Assembly: GCA_003577245.1 (NCBI GenBank)
Contig: QEVS01000001.1
Location: 62,001-126,000, forward strand
Direction: 5' to 3'
DNA length: 64,000 nucleotides
DNA from: a bacterium
GTDB taxonomy: Bacteria > Chloroflexota > Dehalococcoidia > Tepidiformales > Tepidiformaceae
Made by a program: the position numbers and the translations under genes. Position 1 is the stretch's first letter. The number at the start of each line of letters is the position of its first letter. The notes under the pieces are model-generated. The model made no database searches, was not told where the DNA came from, and was given only the letters and a program-made list of their open reading frames with translations. This document shows, piece by piece, positions 34,723-43,215 of this stretch.

Positions 34723-35625
34723 ATGGCTCTTCTGATCGCATTCGCCACGTTCTTCTCCGTGACATTGACCGCCTACGGCCTGCTCGCGCGGACCGAGAAC
34801 AACGCCATGGACGTTCGCCTCGGCGGCCTCCGCTACCAGCGCCGGCGAGAGGCGCTCCCCGATGCTGAAGCTGCGTTCTCGGCCCGGGTACTCCGCCCAC
34901 TCCTGCGCAACGTCAGCCGCCGCGCCAATGCTGCCCTCCCTTCGTCCATCTCCGAGCGTCTCGAAACGTCGATCCTGCAGGCAGGCCTGAAGCTCACCGC
35001 GGGCCAGTTCCTCGTCATCCTCGCAATCGCCGGTGGCCTCTTCCCCGTGCTGGTGGCGGTGTTCTTCCTCAGTGCGGGGACACCCTCGCAGATGGTGCTC
35101 CTCTACTGGGGCGGGCTTGTGGTTCTCGGCCTTTACGGTCCCAGGCTCTGGCTCGGTTCCCGGATCAAGAAGCGCCAGAAGGCCATCTGGCGTTCATTGC
35201 CCGATGCATTCGACCTCATCACCGCCTCTGTCGAAGCGGGCCTCGGCATCGACGCTGCCTTCTCGCGCGTAATCGAAAAGGTGGAAGGCCCGTTCGCAGC
35301 CGAGCTCACCCGCACCATGCGGGAGATAACCATGGGCCGGGCCCGCCGCGACGCATTCCAGGACATGGCTAACCGCACAGGCGTCGATGAGCTGAGGTCG
35401 CTGGTAAACGCCATCATCCAGGCCGAACAGATGGGTATCTCTATCGGTACCGTCATCCGCGTCCAGACCGGTGTCATTCGGACTAAACGGCGCCAGAGGG
35501 CTGAAGAAGCCGCCTTCAAGGCGCCCATCAAGATGGTCTTCCCGCTCGTCTTCTTCATCTTCCCGGCGATCATGGTTGTGATCGGCGGTCCCGCTATCCT
35601 CCAGGTCATGAACCTGGGCAAGTAG
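34723..35625 (+). CDS. tadC: Tad pilus inner-membrane platform protein TadC
   Basis: This 300-residue GspF-domain membrane protein is paired with TadB, whose stop is 4 bases upstream. The conserved segment LPDAFDLITASVEAGLGIDAAF is the TadC version of the cytoplasmic domain. A C-terminal hydrophobic helix includes PLVFFIFPAIMVVIGGPAI. It is the last pilus gene of the unit. Confidence 0.92.
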   Translation: MALLIAFATFFSVTLTAYGLLARTENNAMDVRLGGLRYQRRREALPDAEAAFSARVLRPLLRNVSRRANAALPSSISERLETSILQAGLKLTAGQFLVILAIAGGLFPVLVAVFFLSAGTPSQMVLLYWGGLVVLGLYGPRLWLGSRIKKRQKAIWRSLPDAFDLITASVEAGLGIDAAFSRVIEKVEGPFAAELTRTMREITMGRARRDAFQDMANRTGVDELRSLVNAIIQAEQMGISIGTVIRVQTGVIRTKRRQRAEEAAFKAPIKMVFPLVFFIFPAIMVVIGGPAILQVMNLGK

Positions 35626-35634
35626 CCGCCGGGA

Positions 35635-35985
35635 ATGCTCGCCATCCGCGACACCACCGCCGGCGTCACCCTGGCAACCGCTGCCGGTGAAGCCCGCAAC
35701 CCATGGACTCGCTTCTGGGGGCTCATGTTTCGCCGCCGCCTGGGCAACGGGCATGGCCTCGTCATCCAGCCCTGCGGCTCGATTCACATGATGTTCATGC
35801 TCTTCTCAATTGACGCGGTGTTCTTCGACCGCGACCTCAAGGTCACCCGCGTCGCTCGCAATGTGCGGCCCTGGATTGGCCTCGCCTTTGGAGGGCGCGG
35901 TGCGCACGGCGTGATTGAGTTGCCCGCCGGCGCCGCACCCGGCACGTTCCCCGGTCACCAGATCGAATTCACCCAGTGCAACTGA
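35635..35985 (+). CDS. DUF192 family protein
   Basis: This 116-residue small beta-rich protein matches the DUF192 pattern: the start ATTAGEARNPWTRFWGLMFR, then IHMMFMLFSIDAVFFDRDL with the conserved I-H-x-M-x-M-x-F-x-I-D segment, and a VIELPAGAA end. No export signal is seen. It starts 9 bases after TadC and is probably co-transcribed with it. The function of the family is unsettled. Confidence 0.88.
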   Translation: MLAIRDTTAGVTLATAAGEARNPWTRFWGLMFRRRLGNGHGLVIQPCGSIHMMFMLFSIDAVFFDRDLKVTRVARNVRPWIGLAFGGRGAHGVIELPAGAAPGTFPGHQIEFTQCN

Positions 35986-36019
35986 GGTCCGCGCCTGCAC
36001 CGTTCGCGTATCCGGCGCC

Positions 36020-36811
36020 CTAACTCCTGCTTGTGCCGGCCTTTAGCCTCTCGACAATGGCAGGCAGGCTCTCACCCGCGGAAGCGCGGATTACCACCTC
36101 GGCGAGGCCGCTTAGCGGCGTCTCTTCCGGATTGATCTCGATGAGGGGAACACCTCGTCTGCAGGCCATCACCGGGAACTCGGCCGCCGGGTACACGACC
36201 GCCGATGTTCCCACGACAAGGAACAGGTCGCAGAGCGCCGTCTGCCGGTAACACTCCCGCAGGGCATCCTCGGGGATGGGCTCGCCGAACATCACCGTGT
36301 CGTTCTTCATGAATCCGCCGCACTCCGGGCAGAGCGGCGGGAGCCGGTCCAGCCGAACGCTCTCCAGCCGGTCCCGCGAACCGCAGCTCATGCAGCGCAC
36401 AAGGTATCGGTTGCCGTGAATCTCGGTGATGTGGCGTGAGCCCGCCCGCTGGTGCAGGTTGTCGATGTTCTGGGTGATGACGTGCGCAAGCCGGCCCATC
36501 GCCTCCAGGTCTGCCATCGCCAGGTGACCCGGGTTCGGTCTCGCCTCGTCGATTGCGCGGTTGAAGTCGGCGAACTCCTCCTTGAAGTCGATCGCCCGCT
36601 GCCACCATGCCGCGGGGTCTTCGTTGAAGAGCTCCCAACCGTCGAACGTGGGCTCGCCCAGCTTCGTCCACAGCCCCTCCCCACCACGGAAGGTTGGGAT
36701 GCCGCTCTCTGCCGAAAGCCCCGCGCCCACAAGCGCGACCGCGTGGCTGGCTCTCGCCATCTCCCTCGCCGCGGCCTCAATGGCCCGGTCCAGCTCGTCA
36801 CGCTGATGCAT
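36020..36811 (-). CDS. Sir2-family NAD-dependent protein deacylase
   Basis: This 263-residue sirtuin has the NAD-binding motif GAGLSAESGIPTFRG at 29-43, TQNIDNLHQRAG at 113-124 and the catalytic His132 in EIHGN. A zinc site is formed by C140-x2-C143 and C161-x2-C164, and a VVGTSAVVYPAA segment follows. It would remove acetyl or longer acyl groups from lysines. I chose the ATG at 36811; the gene overlaps the end of glpD by 14 bases, so it is co-transcribed with glycerol catabolism genes. That suggests control of metabolic enzymes by deacylation, which is an inference. Confidence 0.93.
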   Translation of the reverse strand: MHQRDELDRAIEAAAREMARASHAVALVGAGLSAESGIPTFRGGEGLWTKLGEPTFDGWELFNEDPAAWWQRAIDFKEEFADFNRAIDEARPNPGHLAMADLEAMGRLAHVITQNIDNLHQRAGSRHITEIHGNRYLVRCMSCGSRDRLESVRLDRLPPLCPECGGFMKNDTVMFGEPIPEDALRECYRQTALCDLFLVVGTSAVVYPAAEFPVMACRRGVPLIEINPEETPLSGLAEVVIRASAGESLPAIVERLKAGTSRS

Positions 36812-38438
36812 GGGCGGCGCCTGCCAGTGCAAGGGAATCCATTCCGGGGAGATGATAGTCCACGGCCACCTCATACGAGCGCACCTCCTGCGCCTCGCGC
36901 TCGGCACTCCAGTCCAGGAGAGGCGCAAGCGCACGGGCGGCCTCGCGGTGGCAGCAGAGTCCACGGCACGATGCCCACGCCACACCTGTCCGCCGCATCA
37001 GCACGTCGGCCAGTGTAACCGCCGCCTCGGTCCGGGCGGCATGCACCACCTCGCCGGCGATGGCTCCGCTATGCGCGCAGATGACCTGCTCTCCGCCGGC
37101 CAGCACCGGCTCCACCGCTAACCCGTAGCGTCGCAGGTGCTCCCTGGTCGCAAGCGGCAGGCCAGACTCCTTGAGGGCCTCGAACCACTCCCGGTTGCCA
37201 CCGGTGCCCGGTTCCTGCTCCAGCCGTGGCCCGGCTCCCAGCCTCTCGGCCAGTTCCCTCGCGATCGGGCGGAAGGTGCTCAGCTTGCCTCCCGCCACGC
37301 TGTACTGCCCCCGTGCCAGCCCCTGCTGGCCGTGATCGGTGATCACATGACGCCGCGTCATGGCCGTTTCGGGGCCCTCCTTGAGCTTCTGAAGTGGGCG
37401 CAGCCCGGCGTAGGCGTAGCGCACACTGTCCCGGTCGATGCCCAGTCCGGGCAGGAGCGCCTGCGCCTCCTCAACCAGGTACCCGGCCTCTTCCGCCGTG
37501 GGCCGGATTGCGCCGGGCTCACCCTCCCAGCGCAAGTCCGTCGTGCCGATGAGCAGCAGGCCATCCTGCGGGACGGCGAATATCACGCGGCCGTCACTGC
37601 GGGCCGTTGAGAAAACTGCCTCCTTGCCCACGGGCTCAACAGTCTCGACCACGATGTGGGTGCCACGAGTCATATCCAGGAGCCCCGGGGCAGGCTTGTC
37701 GGCATGTGCGTTCACATCATCAACCCACGGCCCCGCGGCGTTGATGACAGTCCGGGCCGGCACCGTGAAGCGTTCGCTCCCGTGTTCCACCTCCACCGCC
37801 TCCACCTGCCATTCGCGCTCCACGATTCGGCGCACCGGGCTGTGATTGGCGATCACCGCCCCGTGTCCGCGTGCCGCCAGCGCAAGCTCAAGCGCGAGCC
37901 GCTCAGGGGCAAGGCAGCGTGCATCGAAGAAGGTGAAACCGCCGCTTGTCTCCCCTGGTAGCCACGGCGCCAGCTCCAGAGTTGACTCGCGAGAAAGGTT
38001 CCGGTGCCCCGGAACGGCCCGGTCGCGGGCGAGCAGGTCGTACATGGCAAGCCCGGCGCGGAGTTGCCATGCCGGGCGCCGCGTCCACGGGAGCCGGGGG
38101 AGCACGAAGCGCTGCGGACGCACCAGGTGCCGCATCGCCCGCAGCAGCCACGCCCTTTCGCGTAGGGACTCAAACACCAGCCGCACATCACCATGCTCCA
38201 GGTAGCGCAGACCACCATGGATGAGCTTGGTCGAACGCCACGTGGTACCGAACCCGAAGTCATCCGCTTCGAACAACGCCACCCGCAGGCCTCGAGCGGC
38301 AAGATCCTCCGCGATACCACATCCGTTGATGCCGCCACCTATGATGGCCGCATCCAGCGGCGGCCCCATGGCAATGGCCGCGAGCCTTCGCCTTGTGCCG
38401 GGGTCTGCAGGCATCCCGGAGTGCGCGGTCAGACTCAC
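36798..38438 (-). CDS. glpD: Glycerol-3-phosphate dehydrogenase (FAD, quinone-linked)
   Basis: This 546-residue flavoenzyme oxidises glycerol 3-phosphate to dihydroxyacetone phosphate at the membrane. The dinucleotide motif IIGGGINGCGIAEDLAARG is followed by TTWRSTKLIHGGLRYLE, the GlpD signature, and later by INAAGPWVDDV and RGTHIVVE. The C-terminal GlpD domain has ADVLMRRTGVAW. The GTG at 38438 overlaps the glpK stop by 4 bases (GTGA), so I preferred it to a longer frame reaching into glpK. It lies downstream of glpK and upstream of the sirtuin. Confidence 0.93.
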   Translation of the reverse strand: MSLTAHSGMPADPGTRRRLAAIAMGPPLDAAIIGGGINGCGIAEDLAARGLRVALFEADDFGFGTTWRSTKLIHGGLRYLEHGDVRLVFESLRERAWLLRAMRHLVRPQRFVLPRLPWTRRPAWQLRAGLAMYDLLARDRAVPGHRNLSRESTLELAPWLPGETSGGFTFFDARCLAPERLALELALAARGHGAVIANHSPVRRIVEREWQVEAVEVEHGSERFTVPARTVINAAGPWVDDVNAHADKPAPGLLDMTRGTHIVVETVEPVGKEAVFSTARSDGRVIFAVPQDGLLLIGTTDLRWEGEPGAIRPTAEEAGYLVEEAQALLPGLGIDRDSVRYAYAGLRPLQKLKEGPETAMTRRHVITDHGQQGLARGQYSVAGGKLSTFRPIARELAERLGAGPRLEQEPGTGGNREWFEALKESGLPLATREHLRRYGLAVEPVLAGGEQVICAHSGAIAGEVVHAARTEAAVTLADVLMRRTGVAWASCRGLCCHREAARALAPLLDWSAEREAQEVRSYEVAVDYHLPGMDSLALAGAAHASA

Positions 38439-39937
38439 TCCTCCGTCGCCCAGTTCAGAGTCCGTTCCACCGCCCGCCGCCACTCTCCCAGGCGTTCGGC
38501 CCTCTCCGAGTCGCCCATCCTGGGCTCAAAGATCCGGTCTGCCCGCCAGAGCGATGAGACCTCGGCCGGGCTCGCCCAGGCGCCGGCCTGGATGCCCGCC
38601 AGGTAGGCGGCGCCCATGGCGGTCGACTCTGTATGCTCGGGACGCACCACCGGGATTCCCGCGAGGTCGGCCTGCATCTGCATCAGGAGGTTGTTCGCCG
38701 CCGCGCCCCCATCCACTCTGAGCTCCGTAATCGGGGCAGGCAGGCTCCCGTTCATCGCTTCCACGAGCTCAACGCTGGAAAGGGCAATCGCTTCCAGCGC
38801 CGCTCGCGCGATGTGCGCCCGCCCGGCGCCGCGCGTAAGCCCCAGGATCGCCCCACGGGCGCGGGGATCCCAGTGGGGCGCGCCAAGCCCCGTGAAGGCC
38901 GGGACGATTGTCACCCCGCCGTTGTCCGGCGCCGTCTCTGCCAGGGCTTCCACATCCTCCGCTCGCTCGATTATCCCGAGCTCGTCTCGCAACCACTGGA
39001 TGAGCGCCCCGGCCACGAAGACGGAGCCTTCGAGAACGTACTCGGGGCCCTGGAGCCCCGCATTCGCGCCAATCGAAAGCAGGAGGCGGTGCGATGGCGT
39101 TGAGGCCTTCGACCCCGCTTTGGCAAGCAGGAAGCTTCCCGTGCCATAGGTGTTCTTCGCCTGGCCGGGAGTTATGCACGCCTGCCCGAAGAGCGCCGCC
39201 TGCTGGTCTCCTGCCACGCCCGTGATGGGAACACGCGCGCCAAAGACCGGCTCGCTGGTCTCCCCGAACGGCGAGCGCGAGGGCTGCGCCTTCGGCAGCA
39301 TTGCCCGCGGCACTCCAAACAGGTCGCAGAGGCGTTCGTCCCAGCGCCCCCTGGTGATGTTGAACAGGAGTGTCCGGCTCGCGTTCGTATAGTCGGTTAG
39401 ATGCTGTTGGCCGCCTGTCAGCCTCCAGATCAGCCATGAGTCGACCGTCCCCGCGGCAACCTCGCCTCGCTCCGCACGTTCTCGCATGCCCGGGTTCTCG
39501 CGGAGCAGCCACCCAAGCTTCGTGGCCGAAAAGTACGGGTCGAGCGTCAGTCCCGTTGCCTCTCCGATCGCCTCTTCGTGCCCGGCAGCGCGCAGCTCGC
39601 CGCAGATCCCGGCTGTGCGCCTGTCCTGCCAGACGATTGCGCGGGCCAGCGGCTCGCCCGTTGTGCGGTCCCACGCGATGACGGTCTCTCGCTGGTTGGT
39701 GATGCCCACCGCGGCGAGGTCCTGGGGCCCGATTCCCGCGGCCCTGAGCGCATCGGCAATCGCCGTCTCCGTTGATGACCAGATCTCGTCCGGGTCGTGC
39801 TCGACCCACCCCGGCCGGGGGAAATGCTGGGTGAACGGCACCTGCCCACGGCCGCATACCGCCCCCTGCCCATCAACAACCAGGGCCCGGGAGCTTGTCG
39901 TTCCCTGGTCAATCGCAAGTATGTAGGTCACGCTCAT
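38435..39937 (-). CDS. glpK: Glycerol kinase
   Basis: This 500-residue FGGY-family kinase phosphorylates glycerol with ATP. It has AIDQGTTSSRALVVD at the N-terminus, WVEHDPDEIW, TNQRETVIAWDRTTGEPL, and the C-terminal motif ELRVDGGAAANNLLMQMQAD. The ATG at 39937 is preceded by TATACT at a 7-base distance, which suggests a leaderless transcript. It is the first gene of the glpK-glpD-sirtuin unit. Confidence 0.95.
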   Translation of the reverse strand: MSVTYILAIDQGTTSSRALVVDGQGAVCGRGQVPFTQHFPRPGWVEHDPDEIWSSTETAIADALRAAGIGPQDLAAVGITNQRETVIAWDRTTGEPLARAIVWQDRRTAGICGELRAAGHEEAIGEATGLTLDPYFSATKLGWLLRENPGMRERAERGEVAAGTVDSWLIWRLTGGQQHLTDYTNASRTLLFNITRGRWDERLCDLFGVPRAMLPKAQPSRSPFGETSEPVFGARVPITGVAGDQQAALFGQACITPGQAKNTYGTGSFLLAKAGSKASTPSHRLLLSIGANAGLQGPEYVLEGSVFVAGALIQWLRDELGIIERAEDVEALAETAPDNGGVTIVPAFTGLGAPHWDPRARGAILGLTRGAGRAHIARAALEAIALSSVELVEAMNGSLPAPITELRVDGGAAANNLLMQMQADLAGIPVVRPEHTESTAMGAAYLAGIQAGAWASPAEVSSLWRADRIFEPRMGDSERAERLGEWRRAVERTLNWATEE

Positions 39938-39950
39938 CCCCAAGAGTATA
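39938..39950 (-). promoter_or_regulatory. Putative -10 element of leaderless glpK promoter
   Basis: On the minus strand TATACT (39950-39945) is followed by 7 bases and then the glpK ATG. This is the spacing expected if transcription starts at or next to the start codon. No -35 box or Shine-Dalgarno is clear. Confidence 0.5.
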
Positions 39951-40012
39951 GGGTGGCTGCACGCTCTGAGGATGGCTCCCCCGCCCGGGCTCTCCCGAAA
40001 GCGCCACCGCCG

Positions 40013-40984
40013 TCACCCCGCGAGGGTCTGCGCCAGCTGCAGCAGGCCGTACTCCGGTTCCGGGTGCGCCTGCTCCACCACGTCGCACAACGGTACCTCG
40101 ACAGCCCGTCCCCCTTGCATGCCAATCATGAAGCCCGTGCGTCCCGCCGCCAGCCCTTCCACGGCCAGCGCCCCGGAGATCGACGCCACAATGCGGTCGC
40201 GCGCAGTCGGCCGGCCTCCACGCTGAATGTGCCCGAGCACAATGACGCGGTAGGGGTGGTCGATCTGCTTCCCCACCAGCTCGGCCACGGCAAAGGCGCC
40301 CCCGGCCCGGTCGCCCTCCGCCACCACCACGATGTGGCTTCTCTTCCCTCTCTCGATGGACGCGTGAAGCTGGTCCAGGAGGTGGGCGATATCCTCATGT
40401 GCTTCGGGCACCAGGACGCCCGCGGCTCCTCCTGCCAGCGCCGTGTGCAACGCGATTGCGCCGCTGGTTCTGCCCATGACCTCCACAAAGAACATGGTGC
40501 CGGTCGATTCGCTCGTGTCGCGCACATGGTCGATCGCCAGCACTGCCGTGTTCACCGCCGTGTGAAAGCCAACCGTCTCGTCGGTCCCGTAGACATCGTT
40601 GTCGATGGTGCCCGGGATGCCTGCAACCGGGACGCCGTGTTCGATCTCAAGCGCCCGGGCGCCCCTGAAGCTGCCGTCGCCGCCAACAACAACCAGGCCG
40701 TCGATCCCCGCAGCCCGCATCTGGTGCACGGCCGCCGTTCGCACTCCGGGGTCGAGGAATTCGGGACAGCGTGACGTTCCAATGAACGTCCCTCCGCGCT
40801 GAATGATGTTGCCCACCGCCCGGTCGTCCAGCTCCAGGAACTCACCCGCCACAAAGCCCGAGAAGCCGTCAATGTAGCCCACCGTCCCGATGTTCCTCGT
40901 CGATGCGGTGCGCACCGCCGCCCGGATCGCGGCGTTCATTCCCGGTGCATCTCCCCCGCTGGTCAGGATCCCAATTCGCTTCAT
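40013..40984 (-). CDS. pfkA: ATP-dependent 6-phosphofructokinase
   Basis: This 323-residue glycolytic enzyme starts with KRIGILTSGGDAPGMNAA. It has GGDGS at 101-105 and GTIDND at 125-130, and Gly133 in VYGTDE. Glycines at these two key positions mark the ATP-dependent, not the pyrophosphate-dependent, class. HIQRGGRPTARDR is the effector/substrate loop. GGGGAGAGAG precedes the ATG. It lies upstream of glpK on the same strand across a 75-base gap. Confidence 0.95.
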   Translation of the reverse strand: MKRIGILTSGGDAPGMNAAIRAAVRTASTRNIGTVGYIDGFSGFVAGEFLELDDRAVGNIIQRGGTFIGTSRCPEFLDPGVRTAAVHQMRAAGIDGLVVVGGDGSFRGARALEIEHGVPVAGIPGTIDNDVYGTDETVGFHTAVNTAVLAIDHVRDTSESTGTMFFVEVMGRTSGAIALHTALAGGAAGVLVPEAHEDIAHLLDQLHASIERGKRSHIVVVAEGDRAGGAFAVAELVGKQIDHPYRVIVLGHIQRGGRPTARDRIVASISGALAVEGLAAGRTGFMIGMQGGRAVEVPLCDVVEQAHPEPEYGLLQLAQTLAG

Positions 40985-41059
40985 CGCGTCTCTCTCCCCG
41001 GGGCGCCATCCGTCTTATCCTCGTGGTGCCCGCTGCTGGTGCTAACAATTCCGCCTGCG

Positions 41060-41071
41060 TAGCATCCGGTT
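41060..41071 (+). promoter_or_regulatory. Putative -10 element of leaderless promoter for the DUF3048 gene
   Basis: TAGCAT at 41060-41065 is separated by 6 bases from the ATG at 41072, and no Shine-Dalgarno is present in the 87-base gap between this gene and the divergent pfkA. Confidence 0.4.
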
Positions 41072-42502
41072 ATGCCCTTCTGGCGGAAGGTTAGCGGTCG
41101 CAAGCGCATCGCGCTCGGCCTTGTGGCAAGCGTGGGTGTTGCAGGTGGGGTGGCCGTGCTGCTCGTCCTCCTTGTACGCGGTGGCTCCGCTTCGGCCCCA
41201 CTGCCCTCGGACTCTCCGTCGCCTGCGAACACTGTAACCCCCACATCTCCGGCCACTTCCACGGCCACGCCTTCGGCCACCGCGGTTCGAAACGCGGCCC
41301 CCATCGATGGCGTGCTCATGAATGAGGAGGAGTGGCAGGCACGCAAGAACCTCCTTCCTCTCGCCGTCATGATCGACAACAGCCCTTCCGCCATGCCCCA
41401 CAGCGGCCTCGACCGCGCCGACCTGGTGTTCGAAGCCTTCGTCGAAGGCACCATCACCCGCTTCATGGCTGTCTTCTGGCGGCAGGAGGCCAGCTTTGTG
41501 GAACCCGTCAGGTCCGCGCGCACGCCCTTTGTCATCTGGGCCGGCGAGCTCGACGCCCTCTATGCCTATGCCGGGGGAGCAAACACGGACAACGAGGCCA
41601 ATGCCGTGGGCCAGATCGCCGAATGGGGAATCAAGGGGCTATCCGCGTTCGGCTCGGGCGCCGAAGCAGCCTACCACCGCGATTCCTCGCGCTACGCCCC
41701 GTACAACCTCGTTCTCGATACCGCAAAGCTCCGCGAGATAGCCTCGACCATGGGCATCGCAGGGCCGGCGAAGGTCGAACCATGGCTCTTCAAGGACGGT
41801 GGCGAAGTTGTCCCGGACCTGCCGGCCGCCGCCGGGATTGAGGTGAACTTCCGCGACTACCGCGTGCCCTGGCAACTGGTGCAATGGCACTGGGACGCAG
41901 CATCCGGCTCCTACCTCCGATTCCAATCCGGCGGCCCCCACGTGGATGCCCGTTCCGGGCAGCAGCTGCGGTTCAAGAACATCGTCGTGATGCGCGTCAA
42001 CTGGGAAGTGGTAGATGAGAGCGGGCATGTCCTGCTCGGACAGGTCGGCGAGGGGCCGGCCACTGTCTTCCTCGACGGCAAGGCCATCGAGGGGAAGTGG
42101 AAGAAAGCCGACCGCACTGCCCGCACTCGTTTCTACACTGCCGGCGGCCGCGAAATCGCCTTCAACCGCGGCCCGATCTTCATCGAGGTGGTCGGCCCCG
42201 ACAGCCTCGTGACGGTCGCACCGGTGGTGAAGGACCTGCCGCCGATCCCACCCTACGAACCTCCGCCTCACTACGTTCCCGAGCCGGAGGCCGGCCCCGA
42301 GGAGACTGGCACCGCCACTCCCCCCGCGTCGCCCACGTCCACCCCGGGCGCCTCGCCATCTCCCTCGGCATCACCTTCCCCGGGCGCAACAGCCGAAGGC
42401 AGCCCCTCCCCTGCTCCAACCGGGACCGCTGTTCCTCCGCAGGCCAGCCCGTCACCGCCCTCTGCGACTTCCTCCCCGGCGGCAACCGCCACGGCAAACT
42501 GA
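41072..42502 (+). CDS. DUF3048 family surface-anchored protein
   Basis: This 476-residue protein has an N-terminal membrane anchor at about 13-36 and a Pro/Ser/Thr linker. The DUF3048 core follows, with PLAVMIDNSPSAMPHSGLDR, AFVEGTITRFMAVF and EPVRSARTPF, and the matching second domain has RFYTAGGREI. The last 60 residues are a Pro/Ser/Thr/Ala-rich wall-like tail. Homologues such as YerB are exported lipoproteins of unknown function; this one has no lipobox cysteine. It is predicted to be exposed outside the membrane. It converges with the DUF3090 gene. Confidence 0.88.
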   Translation: MPFWRKVSGRKRIALGLVASVGVAGGVAVLLVLLVRGGSASAPLPSDSPSPANTVTPTSPATSTATPSATAVRNAAPIDGVLMNEEEWQARKNLLPLAVMIDNSPSAMPHSGLDRADLVFEAFVEGTITRFMAVFWRQEASFVEPVRSARTPFVIWAGELDALYAYAGGANTDNEANAVGQIAEWGIKGLSAFGSGAEAAYHRDSSRYAPYNLVLDTAKLREIASTMGIAGPAKVEPWLFKDGGEVVPDLPAAAGIEVNFRDYRVPWQLVQWHWDAASGSYLRFQSGGPHVDARSGQQLRFKNIVVMRVNWEVVDESGHVLLGQVGEGPATVFLDGKAIEGKWKKADRTARTRFYTAGGREIAFNRGPIFIEVVGPDSLVTVAPVVKDLPPIPPYEPPPHYVPEPEAGPEETGTATPPASPTSTPGASPSPSASPSPGATAEGSPSPAPTGTAVPPQASPSPPSATSSPAATATAN

Positions 42503-42516
42503 CCGGGGCTTTGCTC

Positions 42517-43026
42517 TTAGGCCGGTTCGTGGTGCCCGTTGCTGCGAGGGCACACGTGGCCACCCGGGTCGATTGGACCGCCACAGAGCGGGCACGGCGG
42601 CCGCCCAGCCGCAACAACTGCCGAGATCTGCTCACGCAGCTCATGGCTCCGGTGGAAGTCGATCGTCATTGACACCGATGGCCCCCCGGCATCCTCGGGA
42701 CCGGCCGCCGTGATCACCATCCTGCCGCGACGCGGGTCGACTCCCATCGAAAGCTGGGCGATCTGGAACTCGTGGTCCGGAGTCACCGGGTACTCCGCTC
42801 TGGGCCGGGTATCGTCCAGTGGAACAGGGGCCTGCCGGTATCCTTCCCCTGCCAGCACCGTGCCAATCGCTTCGCCCAGGCCTGCCAGCTGTTCCTTCTC
42901 CAGCCACATCAACGCGAATTCCCCCGTCTCGCCGAGCGCTGTCAGACGGAATCGGCGCCGGCCCGGTTCGCCGACCGCCTCCGCTGCGATATCTCTTAAC
43001 TGGCCAAGGTCGCGGGGTTCTGCCAT
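42517..43026 (-). CDS. DUF3090 family protein with C-terminal zinc-finger-like motif
   Basis: This 169-residue protein matches the DUF3090 pattern: DLGQLRDIAAEAVGEPGRRR at the start, then FALMWLEKEQLAGLGEAI, and FQIAQLSMGVDPRRGRMVI in the middle. The last 30 residues hold CPLCGGPIDPGGHVC, a likely zinc site. The family is common in actinobacteria and Chloroflexota and has no settled function. I chose the ATG at 43026; the frame upstream is Arg/Gly-rich and unlike protein. The 189 bases up to the GTPase gene hold no gene I can support. Confidence 0.85.
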   Translation of the reverse strand: MAEPRDLGQLRDIAAEAVGEPGRRRFRLTALGETGEFALMWLEKEQLAGLGEAIGTVLAGEGYRQAPVPLDDTRPRAEYPVTPDHEFQIAQLSMGVDPRRGRMVITAAGPEDAGGPSVSMTIDFHRSHELREQISAVVAAGRPPCPLCGGPIDPGGHVCPRSNGHHEPA

Positions 43027-43215
43027 CCAGAGCGAATGGTAAGCCACCGCATCCCGGGAGTCGCCCCCACCTCTTCGCTCCACGAGCCAAAGGCGTTGCC
43101 CATGTCGCGCTCTGCCACGGTGGTGCTTCCTCTTGTCGCACTCTTCGCCCGCCGAATCGCAGCCCGGCTGCCGCGCCCCAGGGCCCACACCACTGGCCGC
43201 GTGTCCGCGACGTTC

